6,371 nt of DNA from Zeimonas sp044507525 (GTDB lineage Bacteria > Pseudomonadota > Gammaproteobacteria > Burkholderiales > Burkholderiaceae_E). Shown here one piece after another: positions 1-6,322 of the stretch (positions are counted from its first letter, which is position 1; each line of letters opens with the position of its first letter). The stretch is from assembly GCA_044507525.1 (NCBI GenBank), contig JBIQJM010000147.1:1-6371 (forward strand), in the 5' to 3' direction. Under the pieces are notes generated by a model, which worked only from the letters and a program-made list of their open reading frames with translations, was not told the origin of the DNA and searched no databases. The position numbers were made by a program, and so were the translations under genes.

Positions 1-410
1 GCACGCCCGAGCAGATGTACGCGGTGCTGCGCACGCAGGTCGACGTCGTGCTCGCGGGCGGTGCAGCGGTGCTCGACGCCGCCGACCCGATGGTCGCGGA
101 GATGGCCGGCCTGTGCGAAGGCGAGACGATCTTCTACGCCGCCGATCCCCGCGGCGACGCGTGCATCGACGCGCACCTGCTCGAGGGCCGGCGCGCGGTA
201 CGCGTCGAACGCGGACGCATCGCGCTGCGCACGGGCGCCGAGGTCGAGTACGTCGGCGACGAAGACGTGCTGGGCGAGGCCGAGACGCTCGACGATCTGC
301 TGCCCGCGGTCGCCGCCGCGTGGGCGGCCGGAACCTCGCCGCGCCGGATCGCCGAACGGCTGGCGCTGCTCGCGCGGCAACCGGTCGAAACCGTCGACGA
401 GACGGCCTGA
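1..410 (+). CDS. Cyanophycin synthetase, short CphA2/CphA' type (C-terminal part only)
   Basis: This is the last ~135 codons of a gene entering from the left edge; the frame is open from position 3 and stops at TGA 408-410. The translation begins TPEQMYAVLRTQ and continues with VLAGGAAVLDAADPMVAEMA, which aligns with the middle of the Mur-ligase-like region of cyanophycin synthetases; the complete cphA downstream has the matching stretch GFAVLNAADARVAQMA. The alignable part runs on to the AVAAAWAAG helix, then the protein ends about 30 residues later. The GRF...DY(A/G)HN segment that follows in full-length CphA is absent, so this protein lacks the C-terminal Mur lid. That architecture is known from CphA2/CphA' proteins of about 700 residues. 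Cyanobacterial CphA2 polymerises beta-Asp-Arg dipeptides rather than free Asp and Arg; assigning that activity here is inference, since the catalytic ATP-grasp part lies outside the window. It is probably co-transcribed with the next gene. Confidence 0.85.
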   Translation, partial: TPEQMYAVLRTQVDVVLAGGAAVLDAADPMVAEMAGLCEGETIFYAADPRGDACIDAHLLEGRRAVRVERGRIALRTGAEVEYVGDEDVLGEAETLDDLLPAVAAAWAAGTSPRRIAERLALLARQPVETVDETA

Positions 411-465
411 ATCGTCCGCCGCAGTGCCGACGGCGTGCACCGCGCGCCGCCGCCCTGCGGCCTGC

Positions 466-470
466 GGAAG
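466..470 (+). promoter_or_regulatory. Ribosome binding site of cphA
   Basis: GGAAG lies 5 nt before ATG 476. It supports this start over upstream in-frame codons that would run back into the preceding gene. No promoter or terminator is evident in the 65-nt gap, which fits co-transcription of the two synthetases. Confidence 0.6.
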
Positions 471-475
471 CCCCT

Positions 476-3061
476 ATGCAAGTAGAACGAATCCGCGCGC
501 TGCGCGGCCCCAACCGCTGGACCCGCGCCCGTGCGATCGAGGCGCTCGTCCGATGCGACGAACGAGAACGCGAGGTCCGCGCGATCCCCGGCTTCGTCGA
601 CCGGCTCCGCGCCCTCTTCCCGGACCTCGTGCACCTGCCGAACGGCGCGAGCGAGTCGCGCACGCCGGCACACGCGCTCGGCGCAGCCGCGTTCGCGCTG
701 CAGTCGCGCGCCGGATGCCCGATCGGCTTCGCGCGCACCGTCGCCACGTCCGAGCCGGGCGTCCACCACGTCGTCGTCGAGTACACCGAGGAAGCGGTCG
801 GGCGACTGGCCTTCGAACTCGCCGAGGCGCTGGTCGGCGCCGTGTCCTCCGGTGCGCCCTTCGACCTCGCTGCGGCCGTCGCGCGACTGCGCGCGCTCGA
901 CGAAGACCAACGCCTCGGACCGAGCACCGGCGAGATCGTGCAGGCGGCCCGCACGCGCGGCATCCCGTACCGTCGACTCACCAGCGGAAGCCTCGTGCAG
1001 CTCGGCTGGGGCAGCCGGCAGCGCCGCATCCAGGCGGCCGAGATCGACGCGACGAGCGCGGTCTCCGAGCAGATCGCCCAGGACAAGGAGCTGACGAAGC
1101 GCCTGCTGGCGGACGCGGGCGTCCCGGTCCCCGAGGGCGTGGCCGTCGAGACGCTCGAGGACGCATGGGAGGCGATGCAGCGGCTCGGCGGCGCCGTCGT
1201 CGTCAAGCCGCGCGACGGCAACCAGGGCAAGGGCGTCTCGGTGAACGTGCGCACGCGCGAGCAACTCGAGGCCGCCTGGACGAGCGCATCGGAGTTCGAG
1301 AGCGAGCTGATCGTCGAGCGCTACATCCCGGGCAGCGACTTCCGCCTGCTCGTCGTCGGCGGACGACTGGTCGCCGCCGCGCGACGCGATCCGCCGGCGG
1401 TGATCGGCGACGGCGTGCACACGATCCGCGAGCTCGTCGACGAGATCAACCGCGATCCGCGCCGCAGCGACGGGCACGCGACGGCGCTCACGCGCGTCGC
1501 GCTCGATGCCGTCGCGTGCGCGCGGCTCGCCGGGCTGGGGCTTTCGCCCGCCTCGGTGCCCGCCCCCGGCGTGCGCGTCGTCCTGCGCCACAACGCGAAC
1601 CTCAGCACCGGCGGCAGCGCGACCGACGTCACCGACGACGTGCATCCCGAGGTGGCCGCACGCGCGAGCGAAGCGGCGCGCATCGTGGGCCTCGACATCT
1701 GCGGCGTCGACGTCGTCTGCGAGAGCATCTCGCGCCCGCTCGACGAACAGGGCGGCGGCATCGTCGAGGTCAACGCCGCCCCGGGCCTGCGCATGCACAT
1801 CGCACCGTCGTACGGCAAGGGCCGCGCGATCGGCGAAGCGGTGATGTCGGCGATGTTCGACGTCGGCGACGATGCGCGCATCCCGGTCGTCGCCGTCACC
1901 GGGACGAACGGCAAGACGACCACCGTCCGCCTGGTCGCCCGGATGCTCGCCGCATCGGGCGCACGCGTCGGCATGACGACGACCGACGGCGTCTACGTCC
2001 AGGGCCGGCGCATCGACGACGGCGATTGCAGCGGGCCGCGGAGCGCCCGCAACGTGCTGCTGCATCCGCAGGTCGACGCCGCGGTCTTCGAGACCGCGCG
2101 CGGCGGACTGCTGCGCGAAGGGCTCGGCTTCGATCGCTGCCGCGTGGCCGTCGTCACCAACCTCGGCGAAGGCGACCACCTGGGCCTGAACCACATCGAC
2201 GACGTCGACGCGCTCGCTGCCGTCAAGCGCGTCGTCGTGCAGAGCGTGTCGGTCGACGGATTCGCCGTGCTCAACGCGGCCGACGCGCGGGTGGCGCAGA
2301 TGGCGCAATGGTGCCCGGGCTCGATCGTCCACTTCGCGTGCGACGCGGCCAACCCGGTGCTCGAGTCGCATCGGCTGCACGGCGGGCGCGTCGTCTACGT
2401 CGACGGCGGGGCGATCGTCTGCGCACAGCGCACGATCGAGCAGCGGATCGCGCTCGACGAGATCGCGATCACGCGCGGCGGCACGATCGGCTTCCAGGTC
2501 GAGAACGCGATGGCGGCGATCGGCGCCGCGTGGGCGCTCGGGCTCGACTGGACGACGGTGCGCGCCGAGCTGCGCCGCTTCGCCGGCGACGCGCAGACCG
2601 CGCCCGGCCGCTTCAACGTCTTCGACCACGCCGGCGCGACGGTGATCGCCGACTACGGACACAACGTCGACGCGATCACCGCGCTCGTGCGGGCGGTCGA
2701 CTCGATGCCCGCGACGCGGCGCTCGATCGTCATCAGCGGTGCGGGCGATCGCCGCGACGAAGACCTGCGCGCGCAGACGCGCCTGCTCGGCGAAGCCTTC
2801 GACGAGGTGATCCTCTACGAGGACCAGTGCCAGCGCGGACGCGCCGACGGCGAGGTGATCGCGCTGCTGCGCGAAGGGCTCGAGGGCGCAGGTCGCACGC
2901 GGACGGTCCGCGCGATCCGCGGCGAGTTCGCCGCGATCGACGCCGCGCTCGACGGCCTCGCGGCCGGCGAGCTGTGCATCGTCCTCGTCGACCAGATCGA
3001 GCAGGCGCTCGCGCACATCGAGCTGCGCACCGCGCGGGCGGGGACGGTCGCCGCGGCCTGA
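476..3061 (+). CDS. cphA: Cyanophycin synthetase CphA (CphA1 type), 861 aa
   Basis: CphA makes multi-L-arginyl-poly-L-aspartate, a cytoplasmic nitrogen and carbon store. An ATP-grasp site adds Asp to the backbone, and a Mur-ligase-like site adds Arg to the Asp side chain, each step using ATP. Visible here: an N-terminal domain starting MQVERIRALRGPNRW; the ATP-grasp region, with DKELTKRLL (203-211), the glycine-rich VKPRDGNQGKG (243-253) and metal-binding EVNAAPGLRMH (431-441); then the Mur region, with P-loop TGTNGKTTT (475-483), ETARGG (539-544), TNLGEGDH (561-568), GRFN (711-714) and DYGHN (726-730). All key motifs are intact, and 861 residues is normal for the family. The ATG at 476 is preceded by GGAAG at 466-470 (5-nt spacing) and gives the expected N-terminus; the frame is open upstream to 113, but that stretch overlaps the previous gene and is not family-like. 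The gene lies 65 nt after the short synthetase, in the same direction. No cyanophycinase gene is in the window. Confidence 0.96.
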   Translation: MQVERIRALRGPNRWTRARAIEALVRCDEREREVRAIPGFVDRLRALFPDLVHLPNGASESRTPAHALGAAAFALQSRAGCPIGFARTVATSEPGVHHVVVEYTEEAVGRLAFELAEALVGAVSSGAPFDLAAAVARLRALDEDQRLGPSTGEIVQAARTRGIPYRRLTSGSLVQLGWGSRQRRIQAAEIDATSAVSEQIAQDKELTKRLLADAGVPVPEGVAVETLEDAWEAMQRLGGAVVVKPRDGNQGKGVSVNVRTREQLEAAWTSASEFESELIVERYIPGSDFRLLVVGGRLVAAARRDPPAVIGDGVHTIRELVDEINRDPRRSDGHATALTRVALDAVACARLAGLGLSPASVPAPGVRVVLRHNANLSTGGSATDVTDDVHPEVAARASEAARIVGLDICGVDVVCESISRPLDEQGGGIVEVNAAPGLRMHIAPSYGKGRAIGEAVMSAMFDVGDDARIPVVAVTGTNGKTTTVRLVARMLAASGARVGMTTTDGVYVQGRRIDDGDCSGPRSARNVLLHPQVDAAVFETARGGLLREGLGFDRCRVAVVTNLGEGDHLGLNHIDDVDALAAVKRVVVQSVSVDGFAVLNAADARVAQMAQWCPGSIVHFACDAANPVLESHRLHGGRVVYVDGGAIVCAQRTIEQRIALDEIAITRGGTIGFQVENAMAAIGAAWALGLDWTTVRAELRRFAGDAQTAPGRFNVFDHAGATVIADYGHNVDAITALVRAVDSMPATRRSIVISGAGDRRDEDLRAQTRLLGEAFDEVILYEDQCQRGRADGEVIALLREGLEGAGRTRTVRAIRGEFAAIDAALDGLAAGELCIVLVDQIEQALAHIELRTARAGTVAAA

Positions 3062-3073
3062 GCCGGCAGTGGC

Positions 3074-3092
3074 GCGCGCCCGCCGGGCGCGC
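3074..3092. terminator. GC-rich hairpin between convergent genes (possible bidirectional terminator)
   Basis: An 8-bp perfect inverted repeat, GCGCGCCC and GGGCGCGC, surrounds a 3-nt loop in the 39-nt gap between the stops of cphA (3061) and the aidB-like gene (3101). No T-run follows on either strand, so it is not a textbook intrinsic terminator. Its position, exactly between two converging stops, is the main argument that it serves as a termination or 3'-end stabilising structure. In DNA this GC-rich, short perfect hairpins also arise by chance. Confidence 0.4.
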
Positions 3093-3100
3093 CCCGTGCC

Positions 3101-4786
3101 TCAGGCGCGCGGCGTCGCGCGCGCGATGATCGCCGCGCAGTCGACGCCGCGCGGCAGCGTCCCGTAGTTGTGGTGTCCCGACGAAGCGAGGCGCGACGCG
3201 CAGAAGGCGTCGGCGATCGCCGCCGGCGCGTGCTGCACCAGCAGCGCCGCCTGCACCGCGAGCGCCATCCGGTCGACGACGTCGCGTGCGCGGTACTCGA
3301 GCTCGCCCGGATCGGCGAACTCCCTGCCCAGCGCGGCGACGTAGCGATCGAGCGTCGCGTTCGCGCCCTTCGCCTTCGCGAGCTCGGCGAAGTACGCGTC
3401 CACCGTCGCCGGCGTCTTCTGCATCGCGCGCAGCACGTCGAGGCACTGGACGTTGCCGCTGCCTTCCCAGATGGCATTCACCGGCGACTCGCGGAACAGC
3501 CGCGGGAACGGGCTGTCCTCCATCACGCCGCTGCCGCCGATGCATTCCATCGACTCGTAGGCGTGCTGCGGCGTGCGCTTGCAGATCCAGTACTTGCCGA
3601 TCGCGGTGACGAGCCGCACGAGGAGTTCGTCGTGCTCGCTGTCGGCACGCGCATCGAGCGCGCGCGCGATGCGCATCGTGAGCGCCACCGAGCCCTCGCT
3701 CTCGAGCACGAGGTCGGCGAGCACGTTCTGCATCAGCGGCTGTCGGTTCAGCACGCGGCCGAAGGCCGAGCGCAGCGAGCAATGGTGCAGTGCCTGCACC
3801 ACCGCAGCACGCTGCCCGGACGACGAGCCGACCATGCAGTCGAAGCGCGTCATCGCGACCATCTCGATGATCGTGCGTACGCCCCGCCCTTCCTCGCCGA
3901 CCATCCATGCGAGCGCGCCACGCAGCTCGGTCTCGCTCGACGCGTTCGAGACGTTGCCCATCTTGCGCTTCAGGCGCAGCACCTGCATCGGGTTCTTGCT
4001 GCCGTCCGGCCGCCAGCGCGGCATCAGGAAGCACGACAGGCCGCCCGGCGCCTGCGCCAACACCAGGAACGCATCGCACATCGGCGCCGAGACGAAGAAC
4101 TTGTGGCCGACGAGCTCGTAGGCCTCGCCCGGACCCTGCGCGGCGCCCACCGGGAACGCGCGCGTCGTGTTGGCTCTCACGTCGGAGCCGCCCTGCTTCT
4201 CGGTCATCGCCATGCCGATCGTCAGGCCCGCCTTCTGCGCGTCCGGCACGTTGCGCGGGTCGTAGACGCGCGCGGTGATGCGCGGCTCCCACAGCGCCGC
4301 GAGCCGCGGCGTCGTGCGCAGCGTCGGCACCGCGGCGAAGGTCATCGTGACCGGGCACTGATGCCCTGCCTCGACCTGCGAATGCAGGTAGACGCCGGCC
4401 GCGCGCGCGACGTGCGCACCGGCGCGCGGATCGGTCCAGGGCGACGAATGCAGGCCGTGCTCGATCGCGCTCTTCATCAGCGCGTGATACGCGGGATGGA
4501 AGCGCACGAGATCGACGCGATTGCCGAAGCGGTCGTGCGTGTCGAGCTCGGGCGGAACGCGGTTGGCGACCGCGCCCAGCTCGAGGTATTCGGCGGTGCC
4601 GATCCGCGCGCCGAAGGCCGACAGCGCGGCGTCGGCCCAGTCGGCGCCCTCGCGCCGCACCGCCTCCTGCAGCGCGGCGTCCTGCGCGTAGAGGTTGTAG
4701 TCGACGAGATCGTGCGCGACGTTGATCACCTCGTGCGTCTCGGCGAGGTACAGCGAATCCTTCGGCAGCGTTTCGGGAGCGTTCAT
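3101..4786 (-). CDS. AidB-type acyl-CoA dehydrogenase family protein, 561 aa
   Basis: This belongs to the acyl-CoA dehydrogenase superfamily and closely resembles E. coli AidB (541 aa), a FAD-binding protein of the adaptive response to alkylating agents with weak isovaleryl-CoA dehydrogenase activity and DNA binding through its C-terminal region. Seen here: the flavin-site motif MTEKQGGSD (194-202) followed by ANTTRA; then LVGHKFFVSAP, GGLSCFLMPR, KMGNVSNASSE, MTRFDCMVGSS, MECIGGSGVMEDS and VNAIWEGSGNVQCLDVLR, all typical of AidB. Glu441 in WEGSG sits at the usual catalytic-base position (E425 in E. coli AidB). The ~120 residues after it form the AidB-specific C-terminal domain. The start at 4786 (MNAPETLPKDSLYLAETHEV) is supported by GGAGA 7 nt upstream and by the 4-nt ATGA overlap with the regulator gene. 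The frame is open further upstream, but that stretch overlaps the regulator's coding region. Whether it protects DNA or acts on an acyl-CoA cannot be told from sequence; no ada, alkA or alkB gene is nearby. Confidence 0.92.
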   Translation of the reverse strand: MNAPETLPKDSLYLAETHEVINVAHDLVDYNLYAQDAALQEAVRREGADWADAALSAFGARIGTAEYLELGAVANRVPPELDTHDRFGNRVDLVRFHPAYHALMKSAIEHGLHSSPWTDPRAGAHVARAAGVYLHSQVEAGHQCPVTMTFAAVPTLRTTPRLAALWEPRITARVYDPRNVPDAQKAGLTIGMAMTEKQGGSDVRANTTRAFPVGAAQGPGEAYELVGHKFFVSAPMCDAFLVLAQAPGGLSCFLMPRWRPDGSKNPMQVLRLKRKMGNVSNASSETELRGALAWMVGEEGRGVRTIIEMVAMTRFDCMVGSSSGQRAAVVQALHHCSLRSAFGRVLNRQPLMQNVLADLVLESEGSVALTMRIARALDARADSEHDELLVRLVTAIGKYWICKRTPQHAYESMECIGGSGVMEDSPFPRLFRESPVNAIWEGSGNVQCLDVLRAMQKTPATVDAYFAELAKAKGANATLDRYVAALGREFADPGELEYRARDVVDRMALAVQAALLVQHAPAAIADAFCASRLASSGHHNYGTLPRGVDCAAIIARATPRA

Positions 4787-5712
4787 GACGGCGTCTCCGG
4801 GGTCGAAGAGGACAGGGCGGCGGACCGTGCCCGCGTTCGCGTTCGCGCAGGCACGACCGGAATGGTGGAACCGAGGGCAGCCCGCTCCGGGCGCACGAGA
4901 CCGCCCGTCGCACCGAGCAGGAAGCGGCGCCAGATCGAATGCCCGACGGAGTCGAAGCGGCGCACGGCGTCGACGAAGGCACGCCGCGCGTCGACGTCGA
5001 CGAGCGGTGCGGGCAACAGCGGATCGAAGACGAGCTGGCGGATCGCGTCGTTGCCCAGGAGGAAGGATTCGCGTGCGGCCGCCTCGATCGGCAGCGCGGG
5101 CGTGCCGGCCGACCAGCGCGCGAGCCAGGATTCGAGCAGCGCGCGCGTCTCGCGGTAGCCGCGATCGAGCGCCCTGGTGTCCCACAGCCTCGCCGCCCGC
5201 CGCCCGCGCTCGTCATCGAGCTCGTGCGCGACGAACACCGCCGCCTCCGGGCCGAGCCCGAGTCGCGCGAGCCGCTCGCGCACCGCGCGCACGCCGCCGA
5301 TCAGGTTGTCGGGGCGAACGAACAGTCCGGCATCGAGCTCGCGCAGGCCGAGCAACCCGAGCGCACGCTCGCGCGCACGCACCGCGGTGCGGTCGCTGCG
5401 GGGAAGTGCGCCGACGTGCACGACGATCCAGCCGTCGTCCCAATCGCGCACGCGCTGCTCGACGTCGCGCCAGGTGGAGATGTCGCCCGCCAGCCCCTCG
5501 GCCTGCGGGCCGAGACGGTACTGCCCGCGCTCGATCGGCTCGATCATCCCGGCGGCCGCGAGCCGCGCGAGCGCCACGCGCACGTTGTTCTCGCGGATGT
5601 CGAAGAGCGCGCACGAGGCGATCGCCTCGCGCGCCGAGAGCCGCCGGTGCGCGGTGCCGAGCAGCAGGTTCAGCACCAGGTGGCGGGCTTCGGGGCGGGG
5701 CTTGGCGCGCAT
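4783..5712 (-). CDS. PaaX-family transcriptional regulator, 309 aa
   Basis: The length and layout match PaaX-family repressors (E. coli PaaX is 316 aa), whose best-known member controls phenylacetate catabolism and is released by phenylacetyl-CoA. Residues ~8-75 form a winged helix-turn-helix (RHLVLNLLLG; SAREAIASCALFDIRENNVRVALARLAAAGMIEPIERGQYRLG). Residues ~90-165 look like the central Cas2-like ferredoxin-fold domain, including DDGWIVVHVG and LFVRPDNLIGG. Residues ~215-265 carry the PaaX C-terminal type motif, with VFDPLLPAPLVD. The last ~35 residues are a low-complexity Arg/Ser tail. The start is fixed: a TAA stop lies in frame four codons upstream (5722-5724) and the ATG at 5712 gives the expected N-terminus. 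No Shine-Dalgarno is visible. The gene overlaps the aidB-like start by 4 nt, so it most likely controls that gene and itself. The effector is unknown; the phenylacetate genes are not in the window, so the symbol paaX is not used. Confidence 0.88.
   Translation of the reverse strand: MRAKPRPEARHLVLNLLLGTAHRRLSAREAIASCALFDIRENNVRVALARLAAAGMIEPIERGQYRLGPQAEGLAGDISTWRDVEQRVRDWDDGWIVVHVGALPRSDRTAVRARERALGLLGLRELDAGLFVRPDNLIGGVRAVRERLARLGLGPEAAVFVAHELDDERGRRAARLWDTRALDRGYRETRALLESWLARWSAGTPALPIEAAARESFLLGNDAIRQLVFDPLLPAPLVDVDARRAFVDAVRRFDSVGHSIWRRFLLGATGGLVRPERAALGSTIPVVPARTRTRARSAALSSSTPETPS
4794..4798 (-). promoter_or_regulatory. Ribosome binding site of the aidB-like gene
   Basis: On the minus strand GGAGA stands 7 nt before the ATG at 4786. 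It lies inside the last codons of the upstream regulator gene, so the downstream gene can be translated both by re-initiation at the ATGA overlap and by its own Shine-Dalgarno site. This decides the start against upstream in-frame codons. Confidence 0.7.
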
Positions 5713-5720
5713 GTGGCAAG

Positions 5721-5726
5721 ATTACA
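5721..5726 (-). promoter_or_regulatory. Likely -10 box of the PaaX-like/AidB-like operon
   Basis: On the minus strand TGTAAT lies 8 nt before the ATG of the regulator. Initiation 7-9 nt downstream of the box would begin at, or within a base or two of, the start codon, which suggests a leaderless mRNA. The -35 is weak: the nearest TTG-containing hexamer, TTGCTC (5747-5752), would leave a 20-nt spacer. Confidence 0.45.
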
Positions 5727-5771
5727 CCCAACGACGAGCGGTGTGCGAGCAAGTAATGTCTCGCCGGGCAC

Positions 5772-5797
5772 TTGAAATCGCCTGGAAGGCCTATACT
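5772..5797 (+). promoter_or_regulatory. Promoter-like boxes upstream of ssrA
   Basis: TTGAAA (5772-5777) and TATACT (5792-5797) resemble sigma-70 -35 and -10 boxes and precede the tmRNA. The spacer is only 14 nt, shorter than the usual 16-18, so either the -35 contact is offset or one box is misassigned. Initiation near 5804 would give a leader of about 40 nt to be removed by RNase P at 5845. Confidence 0.5.
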
Positions 5798-5803
5798 TGG
5801 GAG

Positions 5804-5823
5804 GTGCGCGAGTCGTCGCGCAC
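5804..5823 (+). repeat. Perfect 8-bp inverted repeat in the ssrA leader
   Basis: GTGCGCGA and TCGCGCAC flank a GTCG loop, between the -10 box and the mature 5' end of tmRNA (21 nt before it). As RNA it would form a stable hairpin at the start of the precursor; as DNA it is a dyad in the gap shared by ssrA and the divergent regulator gene, so it could also be an operator. Neither role is shown by the sequence. Confidence 0.5.
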
Positions 5824-5844
5824 GTGTTGCCAGATACCGAATTC

Positions 5845-6207
5845 GGGGCCGACCAGGTTTCGACGTGGGTAGCGAAGCGGCACAGGGCATGCCGAGGCGC
5901 CTTTTCCTCGTAAATCCATTGGCAAAACCACAAACGCCAACGACGAGCGTTTCGCACTGGCCGCTTAAGGCCTGAGCCGCTGCACCGGGTCGCCGACAGC
6001 CCGGGTTCCGCAAGGAACAGCAGCGTCATTCATGTCGGCTCGTGCCGCATCGGGCTACTTGATGCGGAGCTAAAACCAAGGTGGCTGGGTGCAGGTCGGC
6101 CTGTCGATCGGCTAAGCCTGCGCTGAGATCCAAATAGATCGACTACGCATGTAGAACTGGTCGTAGAGGACTTGCGGACGGGGGTTCGATTCCCCCCGGC
6201 TCCACCA
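5845..6207 (+). ncRNA. ssrA: Transfer-messenger RNA (tmRNA), one-piece
   Basis: tmRNA rescues stalled ribosomes by acting first as an alanine tRNA and then as a short message, with SmpB as partner. The 5' end GGGGCCG pairs with CGGCTCC (6197-6203), followed by A and an encoded CCA (6205-6207). The tRNA-like D region reads CCAGGTTTCGACGTGG. The T arm is GGGGG (6180-6184), loop TTCGATT, CCCCC (6192-6196). The total of 363 nt equals the usual size for the one-piece form. The tag frame lies in the middle, and the sequences around it have the pseudoknot-rich character of betaproteobacterial tmRNAs. 5' and 3' tRNA halves are in normal, unpermuted order. It is flanked by a promoter-like element and an intrinsic terminator, so it is an independent transcription unit, divergent from the PaaX-like gene. 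Confidence 0.97.
5936..5968 (+). other. tmRNA proteolysis-tag reading frame (ANDERFALAA)
   Basis: The resume codon is GCC at 5936, and the frame reads ANDERFALAA before TAA at 5966-5968. The tag ends in ALAA, the hydrophobic end recognised by ClpXP and related proteases; the ANDE start is the SspB-type recognition part. It resembles the E. coli tag ANDENYALAA. The alanine carried by tmRNA itself precedes these ten residues in the tagged protein. Confidence 0.93.
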
Positions 6208-6217
6208 ATACATCCCC

Positions 6218-6242
6218 AAGGGCGTCTTCGGACGCCCTTTTT
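6218..6242 (+). terminator. Intrinsic terminator of ssrA
   Basis: AAGGGCGTC and GACGCCCTT form a 9-bp perfect stem with a TTCG tetraloop closed by C-G, followed directly by more T residues (five Ts in a row counting the end of the stem, 6238-6242). It begins 10 nt after the encoded CCA. On the minus strand there is no T-run, so it acts for ssrA only and not for the convergent dehydrogenase gene. Confidence 0.93.
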
Positions 6243-6322
6243 CCTTGCGGGTGCCTGCGCACGTCACCGCAGGGATCGGCGCGCCGCCGGCTGCCGAGCC
6301 GACGGCCCCCGCCCTGCGTCGC

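Noticed and set aside
113..475. N-terminal extension of cphA to an ATG at 113
   Set aside because: It overlaps the preceding synthetase in another frame and is Arg-rich; CphA proteins normally begin at the M-x-V-x-R-I-R-A-L-R-G motif found at 476.
134..3016. A 960-codon open frame on the minus strand, antisense to cphA
   Set aside because: It mirrors the coding frame in GC-rich DNA, where antisense stops are rare. Its translation is Arg/Asp/Ala/Val-rich low complexity with no family motif, while the plus strand carries unmistakable CphA motifs.
61..3129. A 1022-codon open frame on the plus strand, overlapping both synthetase genes
   Set aside because: The translation is almost wholly Arg/Ala/Pro/Gly, the signature of an out-of-frame reading in GC-rich DNA.
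3170..5158. A 662-codon plus-strand open frame antisense to the aidB-like and PaaX-like genes
   Set aside because: It is Arg/His/Val-rich with no recognisable domain; the minus strand has clear AidB and PaaX motifs with ribosome-site and overlap evidence.
4787..5185. Upstream extension of the aidB-like gene to an in-frame ATG at 5185
   Set aside because: It would overlap the regulator gene by 400 nt and gives an Arg-rich sequence unlike AidB; the ATG at 4786 has a ribosome site and the usual N-terminus.
5772..5975. Short open frames running through ssrA
   Set aside because: The tmRNA structure and tag explain this sequence, and no protein family resemblance is seen.
6288..6301. A small hairpin (CGGCT/AGCCG) downstream of the SDR stop on the minus strand
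   Set aside because: It has only a 5-bp stem and no T-run, within GC-rich sequence; too weak to call a terminator.
6172..6322. An integrated element at the tmRNA 3' end, a common attachment site
   Set aside because: No integrase gene or repeat of the tmRNA 3' end is present; the terminator and an ordinary SDR gene follow directly.
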